From NCBI GenBank assembly GCA_949288405.1, contig CASEKM010000147.1, forward strand, positions 1-7,937: 7,937 nucleotides of DNA, written 5' to 3'. The notes beneath the pieces were generated by a model. It worked only from the letters and a program-made list of their open reading frames with translations. It did not search any database and was not told the origin of the DNA. How positions within the stretch are numbered: position 1 is the stretch's first letter; the number at the start of each line of letters is the position of its first letter. Shown here piece by piece: positions 1 to 5,389 of this stretch. The translations under genes and the position numbers were made by a program. Source of the DNA: an uncultured bacterium. Its GTDB lineage: Bacteria; Bacillota; Clostridia; Oscillospirales; Oscillospiraceae.

Positions 1-108
1 CTGCGCCGGCTTGCGGAGCGGATCTTCCCCTTTGTGGGGGCCTCTCTGTCCGCGGTGGGCCGGGTGTGGGCGGCGGCGGACTACCGGGAGTGGCTGGAAA
101 AGCAGTAA
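1..108 (+). CDS. C-terminal fragment of an unidentified protein
   Basis: An open frame enters from the left edge and runs 35 codons to a TAA at 106-108. The peptide begins LRRLAERIFPF and ends ADYREWLEKQ: a short hydrophobic Gly/Ala/Val stretch followed by a charged amphipathic tail. It is read as the end of a real gene because the frame has GC-rich third positions like its neighbours and the stop abuts a strong hairpin terminator. The start and most of the protein lie outside the window. Too little remains to assign a family, and no function is proposed. Confidence 0.6.
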   Translation: MRRLAERIFPFVGASLSAVGRVWAAADYREWLEKQ

Positions 109-138
109 AAAGCGGCGGGCAGATGCCCGCCGCTTTTT
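107..138. terminator. Bidirectional intrinsic terminator between convergent genes
   Basis: AAAAAGCGGCGGGC (107-120) pairs perfectly with GCCCGCCGCTTTTT (125-138) around the loop AGAT. The A-tract on one side and T-tract on the other make it work in both directions. It overlaps the stop codon of the leftmost gene and the stop codon of the rubrerythrin gene (137-139), so one element ends both transcripts. Confidence 0.9.
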
Positions 139-754
139 ACTGCCCCGGCCGGGCGGTATAGGGGGCCAGCTCCAGCCGGACAAAGTACCCCTGGGGGCTC
201 CGGCACACGGGACAGTGGGCCGGAGCGGCGGAGGCGTCCACCACATAGCCGCAGTTGAGGCACATCCACTCCACCTTCACCTGGTCGGCAAAGAGCTTTC
301 CCTGCTCCAGCAGGTCTCCGAACCGGCCGAAGCGCTCCCCGTGAAGCTTTTCCACATGGGCGATGTTCTCAAACAGCTTGCCTACCAGGGGAAATCCCTC
401 CTCCATGGCGGTGCGGGCGAAGCCGGCGTAGTCGTGCTCCCACTCCTGGTACTCGTTGTGCTGGGCAGCCCGCAGGTAGTCCAGCAGATCGGCGTACAGG
501 TCCACCGGATAGGTCCCGTCCACCCGGATGGTCTGGCCGCCCAGCTCGTGGAGCTGCCGGTAAAACTCCTTGGCGTGGGCCTTCTCCTGGTCGGCAGTGA
601 AGAGAAACAGCCCCTGGATCACCTCCAGGCCGCTCTTGTGGGCGATGCCGGCGGCGATGGTGTAGCGGCTGCGGGCCTGGCTCTCCCCGGCGAAGGCCCG
701 CATCAGGTTTTCCCGGGTCTGGCTGTGGGCAAAGGCGATGGATTTTTCTGACAT
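137..754 (-). CDS. rbr: Rubrerythrin (diiron peroxidase with rubredoxin domain)
   Basis: A 205-residue protein. Rubrerythrin reduces hydrogen peroxide to water in the cytoplasm of anaerobes, taking electrons from rubredoxin/NADH systems. Residues 1-155 form the ferritin-like four-helix domain, with every expected diiron ligand visible: E24 in GESQAR, E57 and H60 in DQEKAH, E101 and E104, E135 and H138. Residues 160-195 form the C-terminal rubredoxin-like Fe(Cys)4 domain, with CLNC (C165, C168) and CPVC (C181, C184). Length fits the family (about 190-205). The ATG at 754 is chosen because AGGAGGG lies six bases upstream and the protein then starts MSEKS; an in-frame start at 799 adds 15 residues with no ribosome site or family match. 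The gene stands alone, divergent from pncB. The family assignment is firm; the exact electron donor is not visible. Confidence 0.97.
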   Translation of the reverse strand: MSEKSIAFAHSQTRENLMRAFAGESQARSRYTIAAGIAHKSGLEVIQGLFLFTADQEKAHAKEFYRQLHELGGQTIRVDGTYPVDLYADLLDYLRAAQHNEYQEWEHDYAGFARTAMEEGFPLVGKLFENIAHVEKLHGERFGRFGDLLEQGKLFADQVKVEWMCLNCGYVVDASAAPAHCPVCRSPQGYFVRLELAPYTARPGQ

Positions 755-853
755 AGCGCTCCCTCCTGTTGCATCGAAGTTCGGCTTCAGCATGCCCAAA
801 AATTCCCGCTCTATCCCTGTTTACAGGAAATTTACAAATGAGGACGCTTTTCC

Positions 854-882
854 TTGCCTTTTTGAATGGGAACGAGTATAAT
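854..882 (+). promoter_or_regulatory. Promoter of pncB
   Basis: TTGCCT (854-859) and a perfect TATAAT (877-882) are 17 bases apart, a good vegetative sigma-A promoter. Start of transcription is expected near 889, giving a leader of about 45 nt before the pncB ATG. The dyad at 894-911 then falls at roughly +6 to +23, a typical repressor position. Confidence 0.75.
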
Positions 883-903
883 AAATCCAACTCAGGGTGT
901 CAT
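875..903 (-). promoter_or_regulatory. Candidate promoter of rubrerythrin
   Basis: On the minus strand, ATGACA (903-898) and TATACT (880-875) are separated by exactly 17 bases, five of six matches to each sigma-A hexamer. Transcription would start near 868, giving a leader of about 114 nt with a small GAAG/CTTC hairpin (776-788). A weaker alternative nearer the gene (TTGTAA, then a poor -10) cannot be excluded. The -10 overlaps that of the pncB promoter and the -35 lies inside the 894-911 dyad. Confidence 0.55.
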
Positions 904-911
904 GTCACCCT
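894..911. promoter_or_regulatory. 18-bp dyad, candidate shared operator of pncB and rbr
   Basis: AGGGTGTCATGTCACCCT is palindromic except for one symmetric T/T pair: AGGGTG and CACCCT arms around CATG. It lies just after the predicted pncB start site and covers the -35 of the predicted rubrerythrin promoter, so one bound protein could block both. By gene context a niacin/NAD-responsive repressor such as NiaR is the first candidate for pncB; I cannot confirm the motif from memory. It could also be a small leader hairpin. Confidence 0.45.
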
Positions 912-934
912 TTCTATGAGGAGGCAGCCCCGGC

Positions 935-2383
935 ATGAAAGCAAAAACGAATATGACCATGCTCTGCGATTTCTATGAGCTGACCATGGGCAACGGCTAT
1001 TTTCAGACCGGTTTAAAGGACCGCGTCTGCTATTTTGACGTATTTTACCGCTCTGTCCCCGATCAGGGGGGCTTTGCCATCGCGGCGGGCCTGGCCCAGG
1101 TGGTGGAGTACATTGAGAATCTGCATTTTGACGAGGAGGACCTGGCCTATCTCCGCTCCAAGGAGTGCTTCTCCGAGGGGTTCCTGGAGTATCTGCGGGA
1201 CTTCTCCTTTACGGGGGACATCTGGGCCGTGCCCGAGGGGACGCCCATCTTCCCCGGCGAGCCCATCCTCACCGTCCGCGCCCCCGCCATTCAGGCCCAG
1301 TTTATCGAGACCTTCGTGCTCCTGTGCCTGAACCACCAGTGCCTGATCGCCACCAAGTCCAACCGCATCGTCCGGGCCGCCGAGGGCCGCCCGGTGGCGG
1401 AATTCGGCTCCCGCCGGGCCCACGGCCCTGACGGCGCCGTGCTGGGGGCCCGGGCCAGCTACATCGCCGGCTGTTCCGCCACCGCCTGTACCATGGCAGA
1501 CCAGCACTACGGCTCCCCGGCCACCGGCACCATGGCCCACTCCTGGGTACAGATGTTCCCCGACGAGTACACCGCCTTCAAGACCTACTGCGAGCTCTAC
1601 CCCAACAACGCCACCCTGCTGGTGGACACCTACAACGTGCTCAAGTCCGGCGTGCCCAACGCCATCCGGGTGTTCAAGGAGGTGCTGGAGCCCAAGGGGA
1701 TCACCAAGTGCGGCATCCGTCTGGATTCCGGCGACCTGACCTACCTGTCCCGGAAGGCCCGGGAGATGCTGGACGAGGCCGGACTCACCGACTGTAAGAT
1801 CATTGCCTCCAACGCCCTGGACGAGTACATCATCCGGGACCTGGTGCGCCAGGGGGCCCGCATCGATTCCTTCGGCGTGGGCGAGCGGCTGATCACCTCC
1901 CGCAGCGAGCCGGTGTTCGGCGGGGTGTACAAGCTGGCGGCCATTGAAGATGAGGCGGGGAACATTATTCCCAAGATCAAGATCAGCGAGAACGCCGCCA
2001 AGATCACCACGCCCCACTTTAAAAAGATCTACCGCATCTTCTCCAAGGCCACCGGAAAGGCGGAGGCCGACCTGATCTGCGTCCACGACGAGAAGATCGA
2101 CTTCAGCCAGCCCCTGGAGCTGTTTGATCCGGACGCCACCTGGAAGCGGAAGGTCTTTACCAACATCGAGGCAAAGGAGCTGATGGTCCCCATCTTCCAG
2201 AGCGGCAAGCTGGTCTATCAGGTGCCCGACCTGCAGGCCAGCCGGGCCTACTGCCAGCGGCAGGTGGACTCCCTGTGGGACGAGGTCAAGCGCTTTGAGA
2301 ATCCCCATAATTACTACGTGGACCTGTCCCAGAAGCTGTGGGACATCAAACAGTCCCTGCTGACCAGCCACGAGGTCCAATAA
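935..2383 (+). CDS. pncB: Nicotinate phosphoribosyltransferase
   Basis: A 482-residue cytoplasmic enzyme that joins nicotinate and PRPP to give nicotinate mononucleotide, with ATP hydrolysis, in the Preiss-Handler NAD salvage route (EC 6.3.4.21). Motifs are complete: N-terminal LCDFYELTMGNGY; GSRRAHG (158-164) of the substrate pocket; TGTMAHSW (197-204), whose H202 is the expected phosphorylated histidine; LLVDTYN (228-234); GIRLDSGDL (260-268); ASNALDEY (291-298); and DSFGVGERL (311-319). Length matches the bacterial family of about 480-490 residues, and the C-terminal domain is intact. The start at 935 has AGGAGG ten bases upstream; a second ATG six codons in is less well placed. The gene is monocistronic, with its own promoter and terminator, and divergent from rubrerythrin. 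Its promoter region carries an operator-like dyad, suggesting NAD or niacin control, which is inference. Confidence 0.97.
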   Translation: MKAKTNMTMLCDFYELTMGNGYFQTGLKDRVCYFDVFYRSVPDQGGFAIAAGLAQVVEYIENLHFDEEDLAYLRSKECFSEGFLEYLRDFSFTGDIWAVPEGTPIFPGEPILTVRAPAIQAQFIETFVLLCLNHQCLIATKSNRIVRAAEGRPVAEFGSRRAHGPDGAVLGARASYIAGCSATACTMADQHYGSPATGTMAHSWVQMFPDEYTAFKTYCELYPNNATLLVDTYNVLKSGVPNAIRVFKEVLEPKGITKCGIRLDSGDLTYLSRKAREMLDEAGLTDCKIIASNALDEYIIRDLVRQGARIDSFGVGERLITSRSEPVFGGVYKLAAIEDEAGNIIPKIKISENAAKITTPHFKKIYRIFSKATGKAEADLICVHDEKIDFSQPLELFDPDATWKRKVFTNIEAKELMVPIFQSGKLVYQVPDLQASRAYCQRQVDSLWDEVKRFENPHNYYVDLSQKLWDIKQSLLTSHEVQ

Positions 2384-2393
2384 AGAAAATCCA

Positions 2394-2431
2394 AAGCGGT
2401 CGGAGGAAATCGCCTCCGACCGCTTGATTTT
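2394..2431 (+). terminator. Intrinsic terminator of pncB
   Basis: AAGCGGTCGGAGG (2394-2406) pairs without mismatch with CCTCCGACCGCTT (2413-2425) around a six-base loop, followed by GATTTT. It begins 11 bases after the pncB stop codon. The 13-bp stem is strong although the T-tract is short. Confidence 0.88.
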
Positions 2432-2452
2432 CCATGGGAAATCTGGTATCCT
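2424..2452 (+). promoter_or_regulatory. Possible promoter of the tRNA-Ser gene
   Basis: TTGATT (2424-2429) and TATCCT (2447-2452) are 17 bases apart, each with four matches to consensus. The start site would be near 2459, about 24 bases before the mature tRNA. The -35 overlaps the 3' side of the pncB terminator, so the two genes are packed tightly. The tRNA needs a promoter here, since the preceding terminator isolates it, but this match is only fair. Confidence 0.4.
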
Positions 2453-2482
2453 TTTCAGGAACGCAATTTGTGCCGTTTATTT

Positions 2483-2571
2483 GCAGCGGTATCGAAGTGG
2501 TCATAACGGGGCTGACTCGAAATCAGTTTGGGAGCAATCCCACGAGGGTTCGAATCCCTCCCGCTGCGCCA
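2483..2571 (+). tRNA. serT-like: tRNA-Ser(CGA)
   Basis: An 89-nt class II tRNA folds completely. The acceptor stem is GCAGCGG (2483-2489) with CCGCTGC (2561-2567), discriminator G2568 and encoded CCA (2569-2571). The short D stem is TCG/CGG with a GG-containing loop. The anticodon stem GCTGA/TCAGT closes the loop CTCGAAA, placing anticodon CGA at 2518-2520, which reads the serine codon UCG. The long variable arm GGGA-GCAA-TCCC is the serine identity element, and the T arm GAGGG-TTCGAAT-CCCTC is perfect. It stands alone between two terminators. The symbol is only indicative; the amino-acid and anticodon call is secure. Confidence 0.95.
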
Positions 2572-2608
2572 AAAAGAAAGACACGACGTAAGTCGTGTCT
2601 TTCTTTTT
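2571..2608. terminator. Strong bidirectional terminator after tRNA-Ser
   Basis: A perfect 17-bp stem pairs 2571-2587 (AAAAAGAAAGACACGAC) with 2592-2608 around the tetraloop GTAA. The first A is the terminal A of the tRNA CCA, so the tRNA runs straight into it. A- and T-tracts on the two arms make it functional in both directions: it ends the tRNA transcript and should also stop leftward read-through from the minus-strand operon. Confidence 0.92.
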
Positions 2609-2710
2609 GGGTCCCGCCGCCCAGAGGGAGGCTCTACCCTTCGGCATTTGAATGCTCGGGGCGGCGGAGCTGCCTCTCCGCCAAGGTTTTCGCCTGCGGC
2701 GAGGTTTTTT
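2609..2710. other. Non-coding, highly foldable intergenic stretch
   Basis: No gene is seen here. CCGCCGCCC (2614-2622) pairs with GGGCGGCGG (2659-2667), enclosing two small hairpins: AGAG/CTCT (2623-2626 with 2632-2635) and GCAT/ATGC (2644-2647 with 2652-2655). A competing helix pairs GGCGGAG (2663-2669) with CTCCGCC (2676-2682) and is followed by TTTT. A third, TCGCC/GGCGA (2690-2702), is followed by TTTTTT (2705-2710) and looks like a small plus-strand terminator. The halves CGCCAAGGTTTT and CGGCGAGGTTTT are near direct repeats. It could be a repetitive extragenic element, a back-up terminator block or a structured 3' UTR. Confidence 0.4.
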
Positions 2711-2732
2711 AAAACTAGAGCAATTGCCTCTA
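2711..2732 (-). terminator. Weak terminator of the minus-strand operon
   Basis: On the minus strand, eight bases after the last stop codon of the operon, TAGAG (2732-2728) and CTCTA (2720-2716) flank the palindrome CAATTG and are followed by GTTTT. The stem is short and AT-rich, so read-through into the foldable stretch to its left, up to the bidirectional terminator at 2571-2608, is plausible. Confidence 0.35.
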
Positions 2733-2740
2733 ACGCACCG

Positions 2741-2983
2741 TCAATTCTCACCGTCCAGGGTCTGGACCAGCAGATTCCGCAGGGAGATGGCGGTCTGCCG
2801 GTTCATCACCAGAGAGGCGATCTGGTCGTTGGCCGGGGTGGCCACGTTCTCCAGGCCGTTGGAGGTGACGGTGACGTTGTTCTCCATGTACTTGTGGGCG
2901 GCGTCCAGGGTGATCTCCAGCACCTCCCCGTCCTTGCTGACGACCTTCCGCAGGGCGAAGGTATTTACATATTCCGGTTTCAC
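2741..2983 (-). CDS. Small conserved-looking protein of unknown function
   Basis: An 80-residue protein, acidic to neutral, with no signal peptide, membrane segment or cysteine. I do not recognise the family. The N-terminal half (about 5-45) alternates as beta strands (FALRKVVSKDG, VLEITLDAAH); the C-terminal part (about 52-76) should be an amphipathic helix (QIASLVMNRQTAISLRNLL). The start is GTG at 2983: its GTGA overlaps the TGA stop of the aldose epimerase gene, and AGGAG lies ten bases upstream. An ATG at 2993 is in a different frame and gives no plausible protein. It is the last gene of the four-gene operon, and its tight coupling to the epimerase is the only clue to its role. Coding potential is supported by the overlap, ribosome site and composition. 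Confidence 0.75.
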   Translation of the reverse strand: MKPEYVNTFALRKVVSKDGEVLEITLDAAHKYMENNVTVTSNGLENVATPANDQIASLVMNRQTAISLRNLLVQTLDGEN

Positions 2984-3864
2984 AGCGGTTCATCTCCTGT
3001 GTGGATGGTGGTGGTATAGGTCAGAGTCTCGCTCCCGCCGGGGGTCAGGCGGCGCACTCCCGCCTTGCTGGACAGCTCCCGGCCCACAAAGGTGGCGTCC
3101 GGGAGGGAGGACCAGGGCTCGATGCACACATACCCGGTATCGAAGGGCTTGTGGGCCGTCCACACCCCCAGGTAGGGGAAGTGGGGGAACTCCACCGTCA
3201 CCCGGGGGCGGTCCTGTCCGTCTGCCAGAATGGCAGTGTGTCCGGCGGGGCTGTCCAGGATGATGGTATCCTGGCTGTAGGTGCTGGGGGTGAGGGGCAG
3301 GCGGCTGTGCTCCAGGGGGACGGGCTCCCCCTTGGGGGTGACCATCTGGTCCCCGTCCATGGGATAGAGGCGGACGGTCTCCACCCCGGGCAGGCGGACG
3401 GCCCACTCCCCCATGGGGCCGGGCACCCGGAAGCCGTCGTGGGCCCCCAGCTCATAGAGCATATCCCGGTCCGAACGGTTCTCCACGCGGTGGGACTTGA
3501 TGAGCCGGTTCCCATCCAGGGTGTAGGTCACCGTCAGGGAGAAGGCGAAGGGGTAGACCGCCCGGGTCTCCGGGGTGTCGGTGAGCTGGAAGGAGATGCG
3601 GTCCGGCCCCTGGTCCACGACGGAGAACAGGGAATCCCTGGCGAAGCCGTGGGTGGAGATGGAGTAGGTCTGCCCGTCCAGGTCGTATTTCCCCTCCCGC
3701 AGGCGGGCGATGAAGGGGAACAGGATGGGGGCCCGCCGGGCCCAGATGTCCGGGTCCCCCTGCCACAGGTACTCCTCCCCGCCGGGGGTGCGGATGGAGG
3801 CCAGCTGGGCCCCCAGGTCCTCCGCCTGGACCGTGAGAAATTCATTTTGAATGGTGTACCTCAT
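2980..3864 (-). CDS. Aldose 1-epimerase family protein (LacX-like mutarotase)
   Basis: A 294-residue cytoplasmic protein of the galactose-mutarotase fold, which interconverts alpha and beta anomers of aldoses. Active-site landmarks in order are R54 in ARLREG, H72 in STHGFARD, the catalytic acid H142 in GAHDGF, and the catalytic base E249 in CIEPWSS. The length and the HGFARD and EPW forms fit the LacX branch rather than classical GalM of about 340 residues. The true substrate may be a hexose-6-phosphate or an unusual sugar; this branch is poorly characterised. The ATG at 3864 has AAGGAGG nine bases upstream and overlaps the Nudix stop codon as ATGA; its own stop overlaps the next gene as GTGA. 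No other sugar gene is nearby, so the operon does not reveal the sugar. Confidence 0.93.
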   Translation of the reverse strand: MRYTIQNEFLTVQAEDLGAQLASIRTPGGEEYLWQGDPDIWARRAPILFPFIARLREGKYDLDGQTYSISTHGFARDSLFSVVDQGPDRISFQLTDTPETRAVYPFAFSLTVTYTLDGNRLIKSHRVENRSDRDMLYELGAHDGFRVPGPMGEWAVRLPGVETVRLYPMDGDQMVTPKGEPVPLEHSRLPLTPSTYSQDTIILDSPAGHTAILADGQDRPRVTVEFPHFPYLGVWTAHKPFDTGYVCIEPWSSLPDATFVGRELSSKAGVRRLTPGGSETLTYTTTIHTGDEPL

Positions 3865-4346
3865 GCCGCGGGTCCTCCTTTCAGGTGCCTGCCGTCCAGG
3901 ACCGCCTCCACCAGAGTGTCCCCCTCATAGCACAGCTTCAGGGAGAAGAAGGGCTGGTCCTCCCGGTCAATGAGCTTCAGAAAAATGGCGTCCCCCTCCC
4001 AGTGGGGGAGCTCCAGCAGGCGGGACTTGGGCACCCACTCCAGCACCCCCTCGTCACACTCCTTTATCGTTCCGGTAAAGCCGCCGGCGGTGAACAGGTG
4101 CATGTACTCGGTGGGCCACTCGTTGGAGACAAAGGTGACGATCCCCCGGTAGCGGTAGTCCGTCAGGGTGAGGCCGGTCTCCTCCCGGACCTCCCGGAGC
4201 AGGCAGTCCTCCGGGCTCTCCTTGTCCTCAAATTTGCCGCCGATGCCGATCCACTTGTCGTGGTTCAGGTCGTTTTCCTTCTTGACCCGGTGGAGCATCA
4301 GGTAGTTTTCCCCCTGCTGGATATAACAGAGCGTTGTATTGATCAT
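3861..4346 (-). CDS. Nudix hydrolase, MutX-like (probable 8-oxo-dGTP diphosphatase)
   Basis: A 161-residue soluble protein with a perfect Nudix box at residues 37-59: G37, E43, then R51-E52-V53-x-E55-E56-x-G58-L59, which binds Mg2+ and hydrolyses nucleoside diphosphates linked to another moiety. The lead-in NTTLCYI...YLMLHRVKK and the KWIGIGGK motif resemble the streptococcal MutX/8-oxo-dGTPase group, implying clean-up of oxidised nucleotides; that substrate is an inference from similarity. GGAGG lies seven bases before the ATG at 4346, which overlaps the preceding stop as ATGA. It sits between the ketopantoate-reductase-like gene and the epimerase. Other Nudix substrates, such as ADP-ribose or sugar nucleotides, cannot be ruled out. 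Confidence 0.92.
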   Translation of the reverse strand: MINTTLCYIQQGENYLMLHRVKKENDLNHDKWIGIGGKFEDKESPEDCLLREVREETGLTLTDYRYRGIVTFVSNEWPTEYMHLFTAGGFTGTIKECDEGVLEWVPKSRLLELPHWEGDAIFLKLIDREDQPFFSLKLCYEGDTLVEAVLDGRHLKGGPAA

Positions 4347-5161
4347 GTTGATTCCTCCATGGAGAAGCCCAGCTTGGCGGCCACCCTGTCGTACATGGGG
4401 GTGGGCACCCCGTATTTCCGCCCCAGGCGCACCACCTCGAAGATGAGCCCGTCCACCTCCGAGGGCTTCCCCGCGTCCAGGTCCCGCTTCAGGGAGGTGG
4501 AGGCGTCCGGGGCCAGGGCGTCCTGGATGGCCAGATTCCGGGGCACCGGGTCCTCGGGAAAGGGGTGGCCCATGGCGGATGCCAGGGCGCCGATCTCCGC
4601 CACCAGTTCCTTAAAGTCCTCCCGGGGCTGGCCGGGCACCTGCATCCCGGCCACCTGGATGTTGTGGTAGATGCCGCAGGCCGCCATGGGGGAGACCACC
4701 GAGAATTTCAGCAGGGCGTCCCGCTGGATGTCCCGGGACAGCTCCCCCTGGATGCCGCAGTCGGGGGCCTTGATCTCCGCGGCGATGTAGATGCACCCGT
4801 CGGTGACCAGGGCGGGGGACAGCTCCGGCTGGAGCCGCCCGCCGGTGCCGTAGATGTTCAGAAGGGGGATGACGATGGTGTGCCCGTCCGAGAGCCGCTT
4901 CAGGGTGGGGAGGGTCCCCTCCAGGGAGTAGCCCTTCACGCACACAAAGATCACGTCCGGCTTCTCTGTGACCTGCTCCTGCTCCCGGGCCTCCACCGGC
5001 ACGGCGAAGGCGCCGTGACCCGTCTCCAGCACCAGGCCGTTTTTCTGAATGGCCTCCAGGTGGGCCCCCCGGGCGATGAGGGACACATCCTTGCCCCCCT
5101 GGGCCAGAAAGGCGGCCAGGCAGCCCCCGGTGCCGCCGGCCCCATAGATGAGATACTTCAT
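4343..5161 (-). CDS. Ketopantoate reductase family oxidoreductase (ApbA/PanE-like)
   Basis: A 272-residue NADPH-dependent reductase of the 6-phosphogluconate-dehydrogenase C-terminal superfamily. PanE itself reduces 2-dehydropantoate to pantoate for coenzyme A. Residues 1-130 are a Rossmann domain with GAGGTGG (7-13); K76 in VCVKGY and N102 in PLLNIYG match positions conserved in PanE. The all-helical C-terminal domain contains S223 and E235 at the spacing seen in PanE. The usual K-x3-N-x3-N-P stretch is altered: here K152 is only six residues before P158 and both Asn are missing. With no panB, panC or panD nearby, the substrate is uncertain. The ATG at 5161 has AAGGAG eight bases upstream. 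It is the first gene of the operon, with a promoter about 40 bases upstream. Family firm, activity open. Confidence 0.88.
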   Translation of the reverse strand: MKYLIYGAGGTGGCLAAFLAQGGKDVSLIARGAHLEAIQKNGLVLETGHGAFAVPVEAREQEQVTEKPDVIFVCVKGYSLEGTLPTLKRLSDGHTIVIPLLNIYGTGGRLQPELSPALVTDGCIYIAAEIKAPDCGIQGELSRDIQRDALLKFSVVSPMAACGIYHNIQVAGMQVPGQPREDFKELVAEIGALASAMGHPFPEDPVPRNLAIQDALAPDASTSLKRDLDAGKPSEVDGLIFEVVRLGRKYGVPTPMYDRVAAKLGFSMEEST

Positions 5162-5197
5162 GGCACACGCTCCTTTTTTGGCGGATCATTTTGTTTC

Positions 5198-5226
5198 AGT
5201 ATAGCATGGGGGAGAGGGCGGCGCAA
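5198..5226 (-). promoter_or_regulatory. Promoter of the four-gene minus-strand operon
   Basis: On the minus strand TTGCGC (5226-5221) and TATACT (5203-5198) are 17 bases apart. The start site would be near 5191, giving a 30-nt leader with an AAGGAG ribosome site. It is the only good promoter upstream of the first gene, and no convincing one precedes the three overlapping downstream genes. Confidence 0.7.
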
Positions 5227-5266
5227 CGTCCTTTTCTCGAAAGAACAGCAGGCAAAAGAGCGCTGT

Positions 5267-5278
5267 GGGAAATTTCCC
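5267..5278. repeat. Perfect 12-bp palindrome in the divergent intergenic region
   Basis: GGGAAATTTCCC is fully self-complementary and lies between the two divergent promoters, about 70 bases upstream of the predicted blaI start and about 80 upstream of the start of the minus-strand operon. It could be an operator for an unidentified regulator; chance is possible for a site this short. Confidence 0.3.
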
Positions 5279-5310
5279 TTGGTCCCGCCGGTGAAAAAGC
5301 CCTCCGCCTC

Positions 5311-5339
5311 TTGACAAAGCATTTCTGCAAATGTAGAAT
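5311..5339 (+). promoter_or_regulatory. Strong promoter of the BlaI-M56 operon
   Basis: A perfect TTGACA (5311-5316), a 17-base spacer and TAGAAT (5334-5339) form the best sigma-A promoter in the window. The start site should be near 5346. An inverted repeat covers the spacer and -10, so a bound repressor would exclude RNA polymerase. Confidence 0.9.
5323..5338. promoter_or_regulatory. BlaI-like operator 1
   Basis: TTCTGCAAATGTAGAA is a 16-bp inverted repeat with one mismatched pair. Its core TGCA-AA-TGTA matches the TACA-nn-TGTA half-site layout known for BlaI/MecI operators. It overlaps the promoter spacer and -10 box, as expected for autoregulation by the adjacent repressor. Confidence 0.7.
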
Positions 5340-5350
5340 ATTCTTGAGAG

Positions 5351-5366
5351 TTCTGCAAATGCAAAT
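5351..5366. promoter_or_regulatory. BlaI-like operator 2
   Basis: TTCTGCAAATGCAAAT repeats the first eleven bases of operator 1 exactly and has the symmetric core TGCA-AA-TGCA, but its outer right arm has decayed. It lies at about +6 to +21 of the transcript, 28 bp centre to centre from operator 1, so two repressor dimers could bind nearly the same face of the helix. Confidence 0.6.
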
Positions 5367-5389
5367 ATAGAGACAGGAGGGGACGGACG

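Noticed and set aside
755..799. N-terminal extension of rubrerythrin to an ATG at 799
   Set aside because: The extra 15 residues do not fit the family, and the ATG at 754 has a well-spaced AGGAGGG.
869..890. PerR-type box upstream of rubrerythrin (ATTATA-like sequence)
   Set aside because: Only one half-site is recognisable and it is explained by the overlapping -10 boxes.
1013..2380. 455-codon open frame antisense to pncB
   Set aside because: It is a shadow of a GC-rich gene: Gly/Val/Leu-rich, no motif, no ribosome site, and fully opposite a certain enzyme gene.
2549..2740. Integrated element at the tRNA-Ser 3' end
   Set aside because: No second copy of the tRNA 3' sequence, integrase or phage gene is found in the window.
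3001..3930. 309-codon plus-strand frame opposite the epimerase
   Set aside because: Composition and lack of motifs mark it as an antisense shadow; the minus-strand frame has all catalytic residues.
935..4346. NAD salvage cluster made of pncB and the Nudix gene
   Set aside because: They are on opposite strands, separated by terminators and a tRNA, and the Nudix protein resembles MutX rather than an NAD pyrophosphatase.
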